17,129 bases of DNA from CAIKKG01 sp037444725 (GTDB taxonomy: Bacteria > Patescibacteriota > Minisyncoccia > UBA6257 > GWB1-50-10): NCBI GenBank assembly GCA_037444725.1, contig JBBILW010000015.1:1-17129 (forward strand). The letters are read 5' to 3'. Position numbers and translations under genes: made by a program. Shown in pieces: positions 11,889-17,129 of the stretch. The notes beneath the pieces were generated by a model. That model was not told the DNA's origin. It worked only from the letters and a program-made list of their open reading frames with translations, and ran no database searches. The stretch's first letter is position 1; every line of letters starts with the position of its first letter.

Positions 11889-13247
11889 ATGGCACACATT
11901 AAGCCCGCACTTGCAGGCGGATTCCGGGATTATCTCCCCGAGGAGATGATTCCCCGTGAACGGATGCTTTCAACCATCAAGTCGGTATTTGAGCGTTTCG
12001 GATTCGCGCCGCTTGAAACATCGAGTGTTGAAAAAACTGAAATTTTGACAGGGGGCGATGAGCATTTCAAAAAACAGATATACGGCGTTTCGCAATTGAC
12101 CGCGGATGAAACAGAAGACGCGGGGAATGAGCTCGCTCTTCGCTTCGATCTCACCGTTCCTTTTGCGCGTGTGATTGCCGCAAACTTGAGCACAATAAAA
12201 AAACCGTTTAAACGTTATGAATTCGGCAAAGTCTGGCGAGGAGAACGCCCCCAGGCGGGACGGTATCGCGAATTCATGCAATGCGATGCGGATATTGTGG
12301 GAACGACATCGACGCTTGCCGATGCCGAAATCATCGCGCTCATGTATGCGACACTCAAAGAGCTTGCTATTCCGAACTTCGTCATTCGCGTAAATAACCG
12401 CAAGATTTTGAACGGCATTGCGGAATATGCGGGCATCGAGACGTGGAAAACCGAACCGATATTGCGTGCTATCGATAAGCTCGATAAGCAATCCTGGGAC
12501 GAGGTAGCGAAGGAGCTCGCGGGCGACAAGGGCGCCCATCTTGCCGAGAAAGAAATCGAGGCAATCAAGAAGCTCATCACTATAAAAAAGACGAAGCAGT
12601 CGGACACGCTTCTTGCGATTGCAAAACTCATGAAAGGAAATGCGGTCGCCGAGGAGGGAATCAGGGAGCTCGCAAAAATTGCAGACCATGTGAAAGATTT
12701 GGGTGTACCCGATGAAGCATGGCGCATTGACCTTACGGTTGCGCGCGGTCTTGGTTATTACACGGGCACGGTATTCGAAACGACACTTACGGATCTCCCG
12801 AATATCGGCAGCGTCTTTTCGGGCGGACGCTATGACAATCTTGTGGAGCGATTCGGTTCGTCTCCTGTTGCGGCAGTCGGCGCCTCCGTCGGCATCGACA
12901 GACTTTTTGCGGCACTGGAACAGTTGAAACTTGTGAAGCAAGGGAAGTCTACTGCAAACGTACTTGCGTTGAATTTCGACGAATCGGCGACGCGTGATGT
13001 GCTCGCGATTACCGCGGAACTTCGCGCGGCGGGTATCAATGCCGAATTCTACGCAGGAGACGAGAATAACATGAAGGCGCAGCTTGCGTATGCGGTCGCG
13101 ATGGAAGTGCCGATTGTGCTTATCGTGGGCGCAAACGAAATCGAAAAGAACACGGTAATAGTGAAAGACATGGTGAAGCGTAAGCAGGAAGAAGTAAAAC
13201 GAAAGGATTTGAAAGCAAGCATAGAACTCATACAACATTCACGATAA
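11889..13247 (+). CDS. hisS: Histidyl-tRNA synthetase
   Basis: Class II aminoacyl-tRNA synthetase that charges tRNA-His with histidine in the cytoplasm. The 452-residue product begins AHIKPALAGGFRDYLPEEM and contains LRFDLTVPFAR (84-94), motif 2 KRYEFGKVWRGERPQAGRYR with EFMQCDADIVG (to 137), the His-specific ARGLGYYTGTVFET (285-298), SGGRYDNLVERFG, motif 3 GASVGIDRLF (331-340), and a C-terminal anticodon-binding domain from about 355 (ANVLALNF to the end). Length is normal. The start fits homology and lies 7 nt after a -10-like CATACT with no SD. It stands alone between the phosphatidyltransferase terminator and dus. Confidence 0.97.
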   Translation: MAHIKPALAGGFRDYLPEEMIPRERMLSTIKSVFERFGFAPLETSSVEKTEILTGGDEHFKKQIYGVSQLTADETEDAGNELALRFDLTVPFARVIAANLSTIKKPFKRYEFGKVWRGERPQAGRYREFMQCDADIVGTTSTLADAEIIALMYATLKELAIPNFVIRVNNRKILNGIAEYAGIETWKTEPILRAIDKLDKQSWDEVAKELAGDKGAHLAEKEIEAIKKLITIKKTKQSDTLLAIAKLMKGNAVAEEGIRELAKIADHVKDLGVPDEAWRIDLTVARGLGYYTGTVFETTLTDLPNIGSVFSGGRYDNLVERFGSSPVAAVGASVGIDRLFAALEQLKLVKQGKSTANVLALNFDESATRDVLAITAELRAAGINAEFYAGDENNMKAQLAYAVAMEVPIVLIVGANEIEKNTVIVKDMVKRKQEEVKRKDLKASIELIQHSR

Positions 13248-13253
13248 ACGCTC

Positions 13254-13284
13254 TGCCCCGTCAAAAGGATGGGGCAAAGATTTT
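13254..13284 (+). terminator. Weak hairpin between hisS and dus
   Basis: TGCCCC (13254-13259) pairs with GGGGCA (13271-13276), then AAAGATTTT. The stem is short and the T-run imperfect, so it may be a weak terminator or attenuator. Confidence 0.5.
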
Positions 13285-13293
13285 AGTTAACGC

Positions 13294-14271
13294 ATGGTTC
13301 AAGGATTTTGGTCAAAACTGAAAAAGCCGATTGTTGCGCTGGCGCCCATGGCGGATGTCACGGATTCCGCGTTTAGGCACGTCATCGCGAAATACGGCAA
13401 GCCCGATGTGTTCTGGACGGAGTTCGTTTCATGCGCAGGTCTTTGCTCCGAAAAAGGAAGGCCGCGGCTTTTGAAAGACCTGAGATACGGCAAAGACGAA
13501 CATCCGATAGTGGCGCAGCTTTTTGGCGCGAATCCGGAACAAATGGAAGAATGCGCGCGTCTTGTACGCTCGCTTGGCTTCGATGGCCTTGATATCAATA
13601 TGGGCTGCCCCGACCGCGCGATAGAAAAGCAGGGCGCAGGAGCGGCGCTCATGAAAAACCCGAAACTCGCGCAGAAGCTTATCGCAGCGGCAAAAAAAGG
13701 CGCAGGCGATATGCCGGTATCCGTGAAAACAAGGATCGGATACAACGAGAATACGCTGAGTGAGTGGCTTCCCGCGCTTCTCGAAATGGAACCCGCCGCA
13801 ATTACAATACATGCGCGCACGCGGAAAGAGATGTCAAAAGTTTCTGCGCATTGGGACGCGCTCGAAGGCGCAGTTGCACTCGCAAAACAATACGGCTCCG
13901 CGCGCTCTCGCACGCTCATTCTCGGCAACGGTGACGTAAAAAGCGTTGAGGAGGCTTGGGAGAAGGCAAAAAAGTACGGGTTGGACGGCGTTATGATTGG
14001 CCGCGGCATATTCGGCAACCCCTGGCTCTTTAATGAAAAGAAATCGATGAAACCCGTGTCGGTAAAAGAAAAATTGCGTGTACTTATAGAGCACGCAAAA
14101 ACATTCGAAAAGCATTACGAGGGAATTAAGCGTTTCGATGTGATGAAGAAGCATTTCAAAGCGTATGTGCGCGGCTTCGACGGCGCAAAAGAGCTCCGCA
14201 TCGAACTTATGGGCGCGCGCGACGCAAAGGGAGTCAGCGCCATTATCAAGTCATTCAAATTGACGAAATAG
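13294..14271 (+). CDS. tRNA-dihydrouridine synthase (Dus)
   Basis: FMN-dependent enzyme that reduces specific uridines in tRNA to dihydrouridine (family knowledge). The 325-residue protein starts with KPIVALAPMADVTDSAFR, the flavin-binding strand of the TIM barrel, and carries the catalytic Cys105 in DINMGCPDRAIEKQGAGAALM, VSVKTRIGYN, ITIHARTRKEM and LILGNGDVKS followed by DGVMIGRGIFGNPWLF, which binds the FMN phosphate. The C-terminal helical domain is present. DusB is the nearest familiar subfamily, but the target position cannot be fixed from sequence. A TTTAGT lies 6 nt before the ATG as a weak leaderless -10. The next gene's -35 lies inside its last codons. Confidence 0.95.
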   Translation: MVQGFWSKLKKPIVALAPMADVTDSAFRHVIAKYGKPDVFWTEFVSCAGLCSEKGRPRLLKDLRYGKDEHPIVAQLFGANPEQMEECARLVRSLGFDGLDINMGCPDRAIEKQGAGAALMKNPKLAQKLIAAAKKGAGDMPVSVKTRIGYNENTLSEWLPALLEMEPAAITIHARTRKEMSKVSAHWDALEGAVALAKQYGSARSRTLILGNGDVKSVEEAWEKAKKYGLDGVMIGRGIFGNPWLFNEKKSMKPVSVKEKLRVLIEHAKTFEKHYEGIKRFDVMKKHFKAYVRGFDGAKELRIELMGARDAKGVSAIIKSFKLTK

Positions 14272-14288
14272 AATCAAACTGGTATCGT
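14260..14288 (+). promoter_or_regulatory. Promoter of the 14335 gene
   Basis: TTGACG (14260-14265) and TATCGT (14283-14288), spacer 17. The -35 is inside the end of dus. Confidence 0.7.
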
Positions 14289-14334
14289 ATAGCTCACGTA
14301 GCTTAACAACCAACTAGGAAAGAGGGGTCGCAAA

Positions 14335-14598
14335 ATGCAGCAGGTGCAGACGCCGCGAGGCAATGCGCTCCAGGCGCCCATGGGGCGCGAGAAGCTCTTC
14401 ACCCCGGGCACGTTGATCGTGCTCGACGAGAAGGGTCGCGAGTACGCGACGCTCAAGAAGAAGTACGGCGAGGAGTTCTACACCGTCCACGCGGTGAAGA
14501 ACAACAAGACGAGCTCGGGCGAGGTCCTGCAGATGGTCAGCTTCTACGCAGGGCAGAGGCCGGTCACGGAGCCCGGCATCCACTTCCGGCGGTACTAG
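14335..14598 (+). CDS. Hypothetical protein, 87 aa, strongly GC-rich third positions
   Basis: Not recognised. An 87-residue basic, soluble protein without signal or membrane segment. After a flexible N-terminus (QQVQTPRGNALQAPMGRE), FTPGTLIVLDEKGREYATLKKKYGEEFYTVHAV and GEVLQMVSFYAG read as successive beta strands, consistent with a small barrel; this is only a secondary-structure impression. The SD AGAGGGG (14321-14327) is 7 nt before the ATG. Lys is encoded only by AAG and nearly every third position is G or C, in contrast to dus and the pseudouridine synthase on either side. It is monocistronic, with a TTGACG-N17-TATCGT promoter and a perfect 11-bp terminator, like the 10117 and 10702 genes. 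Confidence 0.75.
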   Translation: MQQVQTPRGNALQAPMGREKLFTPGTLIVLDEKGREYATLKKKYGEEFYTVHAVKNNKTSSGEVLQMVSFYAGQRPVTEPGIHFRRY

Positions 14599-14617
14599 TA
14601 CCGCTCGCATACATACT

Positions 14618-14648
14618 GCGGGCAGCGCACTCCGCGCTGCCCGCTTTC
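14618..14648 (+). terminator. Intrinsic terminator of the 14335 gene
   Basis: GCGGGCAGCGC (14618-14628) pairs perfectly with GCGCTGCCCGC (14634-14644) across ACTCC, then TTTC. Very strong stem, short T-run. Confidence 0.85.
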
Positions 14649-14683
14649 TATTTACCCGTTGGTCATTTACGATTATAAGACTC

Positions 14684-15376
14684 ATGCGCATTCAGAAATA
14701 CATGTCGGAGAAAAAGATATTATCCCGCCGCGAAACGGAGGATTTTATATTGAAAGGCTTCATTACCGTAAACGGTAAAGTGGTCAAGGAGCTCGGAACG
14801 CAAATTGACCCGGAAAAAGATAAAATCGAAATCATCTCATCGGCGAAACCCGCACTTGGTAAAAAAATCACAATCGCGTTTAATAAACCGCGCGGTATCG
14901 TTTCATCGAAAATTAAAGAAGAGGGGCCGACCGTGTTCGATATTCTTCCTCAATATACGTACTTGAATACCGTAGGAAGACTTGATAAAGAAAGCGAAGG
15001 TTTGCTCCTGCTCTCAAACGACGGCGCGATAACGTCCGCAGTCACAGGAACCGATCATTTGATTGAAAAGGAATATGAGGTGACCGTGGCCGAGCCCGTG
15101 CCGCAAGGGAAGCTCCGAAAAATGGAGGAGGGCGTGAATCTCGAAGACGGCATGACATTGCCCGCAAAGGCACGCGCCGTGTCTTCCACGACATTCAAAC
15201 TTACCCTCAAAGAGGGAAGAAAGCACCAGATTCGCCGCATGTGCGCCGCATTGCATCTTACGATTACCAAACTGAAACGCCTTCGCGTGGGCCCTGTAAC
15301 GCTGAAGGGCATCGAGTCCGGAGCATTCAGAGAACTAACTGCAGATGAGGTTGTAAAATTAAAAAATGCACAATAA
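14684..15376 (+). CDS. RsuA/RluB/E/F-family pseudouridine synthase
   Basis: Makes pseudouridine in rRNA; the 16S or 23S target is not decidable here. The 230-residue protein has an N-terminal S4 RNA-binding domain (RIQKYMSEKKILSRRETEDFI to about 48), then AFNKPRGIVSS and the catalytic block NTVGRLDKESEGLLLLSNDG with nucleophile D101, KEYEVTVAEP, and LKEGRKHQIRRMCAALHLTITKLKRLRVGP. Length and order are typical. AT-rich GATTATAAG just before the ATG offers a -10 with 4-7 nt spacing and no SD, again like a leaderless start. It converges on the DUF378 gene; its stop codon lies in the stem of a shared terminator. Confidence 0.95.
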   Translation: MRIQKYMSEKKILSRRETEDFILKGFITVNGKVVKELGTQIDPEKDKIEIISSAKPALGKKITIAFNKPRGIVSSKIKEEGPTVFDILPQYTYLNTVGRLDKESEGLLLLSNDGAITSAVTGTDHLIEKEYEVTVAEPVPQGKLRKMEEGVNLEDGMTLPAKARAVSSTTFKLTLKEGRKHQIRRMCAALHLTITKLKRLRVGPVTLKGIESGAFRELTADEVVKLKNAQ

Positions 15377-15405
15377 AACCGCCCATAACAGGCGGTTTTA
15401 TTTTT
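15372..15405. terminator. Bidirectional terminator
   Basis: Perfect 12-bp stem AATAAAACCGCC (15372-15383) / GGCGGTTTTATT (15391-15402) with loop CATAACA, T-rich on both strands. It serves the two convergent genes at 15376 and 15406. Confidence 0.92.
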
Positions 15406-15630
15406 CTATTTGGAGCACACTGTGCAAATTTTTGGATGCGTACATGCCTGATAAACTGCTGAAAGGCCTACGAGGACGTAAATGAGGCTAACGACGAGCG
15501 GCCAGGCACCGAAAAGCCACTGCACGATATCAAACTGCTGTCCGTAGAATAAATCCGCACCGCCTACCATAAGCCAATTCAGACCGCCGATAATAAGAAG
15601 GATGAACGTAATTTTATGGATTATCTTCAT
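15406..15630 (-). CDS. DUF378 small membrane protein
   Basis: A 74-residue protein beginning MKIIHKITFILLIIGGLNWLMVG, the characteristic first helix of DUF378, followed by a loop with DLFYGQQFDIVQWLFG and a second helix VVSLIYVLVGLSAVYQA. Two membrane helices are predicted; the function of the family is unknown. Two Cys in the C-terminal tail (CTHPKICTVCSK counts three) could bind metal or be oxidised; this is unusual and only observed. In-frame ATGs at 15687 and 15672 would add a non-homologous extension and pre-empt the promoter, so 15630 is preferred. The extended -10 TGGTATACT lies about 33 nt upstream. No clear SD. Confidence 0.85.
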   Translation of the reverse strand: MKIIHKITFILLIIGGLNWLMVGGADLFYGQQFDIVQWLFGAWPLVVSLIYVLVGLSAVYQACTHPKICTVCSK

Positions 15631-15662
15631 AATTGAAAGAAAATAAACGACCTTTCCACTGA

Positions 15663-15671
15663 AGTATACCA
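15663..15671 (-). promoter_or_regulatory. Extended -10 promoter of the DUF378 gene
   Basis: On the minus strand TGG-TATACT is an extended -10. The expected leader is about 25 nt. It lies within 21 bp of the opposite-facing promoter at 15689. Confidence 0.5.
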
Positions 15672-15688
15672 TTTCGGAACAACGCAAT

Positions 15689-15697
15689 TGCTATACT
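15689..15697 (+). promoter_or_regulatory. Extended -10 promoter of the membrane-fusion protein gene
   Basis: TGC-TATACT is followed by AAAAGGA (7 nt) and ATG at 15705, again placing the transcription start at or within 1-2 nt of the start codon. Confidence 0.6.
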
Positions 15698-15704
15698 AAA
15701 AGGA

Positions 15705-17129
15705 ATGAGAAAGATATCACTGTATCTTGCGGCGGTGGTGGTATTGGGTGCAATCCTTACGGGATACTGGGTATATTCCCGCTATTTTTCGAAGCAAGTT
15801 TCGGATGAGCTGACGATGAAAGTGGAGAAAGGAGACATTCAAAGCATCGTCAATGCGCGCGGCGAGGTGGTCTCGCAAAAGGAATTCAATCTTGAGTTTC
15901 CATACGCAGGAACCGTTGAAAAGGTATTCGTTTTGGACGGCGACAAAGTGCAGGCAGGAGCGCCCCTCATAAAGCTCGAAACGCAGGAACTCGACCTTGA
16001 TCTCGCGCGCCTCCAAGCGGTCTTGCAGCAGGCGCAGGCGAATTATCAAAAATTGCAGGCAGGAGCAACGCTTGAAGATGAGAATGTTTCACGGGCCAAC
16101 GTTACGAGTGCGCGTGCGGCGCTCGATAGCGCCAAAGGAGTTCTTCTCGCGGCGATTACCGACGCATACACGCGTTCTGATGACGCAGTACGCAACAAGA
16201 TTGATCCCTTATTCTTAAATCCGCGCACTGCCCCTCAACTTTCATTCCAAATTGGTGATCAGCAATTGAAAACAGACATAGAATCGCTGCGTCTTTCGGT
16301 GGAATCTAAATTGAATGATTGGTCGGACTCGTTGAAATCAGCGGATGCGTCGGGCGACCTCTCCGCACTCGCGGCGACTGCAAATGCCAACCTTACGCAA
16401 GTGCGTGCGTTAAATGACAAGACGACGATTATTTTGAACACGCTTGTTGCAAATTCGCAACTCGCTCAGGCAACTATAGACGCGTGGAGAGTAAACGTAT
16501 CGGCGGGAAGACTCGCAGTGGGTCTTGCGGTTACCACGCTTTCATCAGCAGAAGAAAAAGTTTCGGCAGCACAATCAAACCTGTCTATTGCGCAAAATGA
16601 GCTTTCGTTAAAGCAAGCGGGCACGCGCGTGGAAGAAATCGCAGCCGCAAAAGCCCAGGTAGATGAAGTAAACAGCGAAATCGCCGTCACGCAGGACAAG
16701 ATTGCGAAAGCAACGCTTTATGCGCCGGCTTCATCAATTGTTACCAAGGTTTATCTCGAGCAAAAAGAGGTATTCATGCCGGGCACACCCGCCATTTCGC
16801 TTTCTGTCGACGCGTTAAAACTGCAGTCTGATGTTTCCGAACTTGATATCGGAAAATTCAGAATGAACGGGGGATTGGACGTGAACATTAAATTCGATGC
16901 ATTTCCCGATTATAAATATGCGGGGAAGCTCCTTTCGATTGATGCGAAGGAAATCATCAAAGAGGGAGATACGTTCTATCGCGCGAACATATTCTTTGAT
17001 CCCTCTCTCGCGCTAAAAGACGGCAACGTCGTGCGCACGGGAATGAGTGCCGATTTGGAAATTATCGCTGAGACAAAGAAAAATGCGATTAAAATTCCCG
17101 GCATCGCTGTGTACAAGAAAGGAGACAAG
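15705..17129 (+). CDS. HlyD/RND-type membrane-fusion (efflux adaptor) protein, 3'-partial
   Basis: Adaptor that links an inner-membrane transporter to the outside, typically paired with a MacB-like ABC transporter (family knowledge). The 475 codons in the window start with a signal-anchor helix (LYLAAVVVLGAILTGYWVY). MKVEKGDIQSIVNARGEVV and FPYAGTVEKVFVLDGDKVQAGAPLIKLE form the first half of the lipoyl-like domain. About 200 residues of Ala/Gln-rich coiled coil follow, then the second half ATLYAPASSIVTKVYLEQKEVFMPGTPAISL and the beta-barrel region (LQSDVSELDIGKF, GMSADLEIIAE). The frame is open to the window edge, so the C-terminus and any transporter genes lie beyond. In a probable monoderm, such adaptors work with ABC transporters without an outer-membrane channel. 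Confidence 0.93.
   Translation, partial: MRKISLYLAAVVVLGAILTGYWVYSRYFSKQVSDELTMKVEKGDIQSIVNARGEVVSQKEFNLEFPYAGTVEKVFVLDGDKVQAGAPLIKLETQELDLDLARLQAVLQQAQANYQKLQAGATLEDENVSRANVTSARAALDSAKGVLLAAITDAYTRSDDAVRNKIDPLFLNPRTAPQLSFQIGDQQLKTDIESLRLSVESKLNDWSDSLKSADASGDLSALAATANANLTQVRALNDKTTIILNTLVANSQLAQATIDAWRVNVSAGRLAVGLAVTTLSSAEEKVSAAQSNLSIAQNELSLKQAGTRVEEIAAAKAQVDEVNSEIAVTQDKIAKATLYAPASSIVTKVYLEQKEVFMPGTPAISLSVDALKLQSDVSELDIGKFRMNGGLDVNIKFDAFPDYKYAGKLLSIDAKEIIKEGDTFYRANIFFDPSLALKDGNVVRTGMSADLEIIAETKKNAIKIPGIAVYKKGDK

Noticed and set aside
11970..13238. Long 422-codon minus-strand open frame opposite hisS
   Set aside because: It is a shadow of the hisS coding frame: rich in Arg, Phe, His and Cys, no recognisable domain, and no promoter or SD.
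1..17129. CRISPR arrays, insertion sequences or prophage genes
   Set aside because: No regularly spaced repeats, transposase, integrase or phage structural genes were seen in any frame.

Overview
The window reads as a gene-dense stretch from a small bacterial genome, most likely a Patescibacteria (CPR) member close to Parcubacteria. Three things point that way: a DUF4012 membrane protein inside a glycosyltransferase operon, a short stand-alone phosphoglycosyl transferase, and many genes with no Shine-Dalgarno (SD) sequence whose start codon sits 6-7 nt after a -10 box. TGA is used as an ordinary stop, so there is no sign of a recoded TGA. The taxonomic call is inference from gene content; no 16S gene is present.

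Layout. 1-1803: 3' part of an RluA-family pseudouridine synthase (apparent frameshift at the extreme left edge), rplS (L19) with promoter and terminator, and rsmI. 1790-2670: a thioredoxin-fold protein on the minus strand, divergent from a sugar-phosphate transferase; both seem to start from back-to-back leaderless promoters. 2674-2986: a self-contained ribbon-helix-helix (RHH) regulator cassette with a perfect palindrome between -35 and -10. 3011-9192: a tightly packed operon of two GT4 glycosyltransferases, a large DUF4012 protein and lepA. 9213-9854: a small two-helix membrane protein, a DivIC/FtsL-like protein, and tRNA-Gly(CCC), whose first 10 nt overlap the end of the preceding CDS. 9856-10026: a non-coding, highly structured stretch that repeats the tRNA-Gly acceptor stem and 3' CCA end around tetraloop hairpins and a G-quadruplex motif. 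10030-11851: two unknown small proteins and a CDP-alcohol phosphatidyltransferase, each with its own promoter, SD and terminator. 11876-14271: hisS and a dus tRNA-dihydrouridine synthase. 14260-14648: a third unknown small protein cassette. 14684-15376: an RsuA/RluB-family pseudouridine synthase, convergent with a DUF378 membrane protein across a shared bidirectional terminator. 15689-17129: an HlyD-type membrane-fusion protein that runs off the right edge.

Two expression styles alternate. Housekeeping and surface genes mostly look leaderless (TAnnnT, 6-7 nt, start codon) and use mixed third codon positions. Five interspersed monocistronic genes (2732, 10117, 10702, 11110, 14335) have full -35/-10 promoters (four of them TTGAC[A/G]-N17), real SD sequences and strong intrinsic terminators, and several of them have strikingly GC-rich third positions. 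This contrast, and the tRNA-Gly-like structured unit at 9856-9979, are the parts most worth following up.
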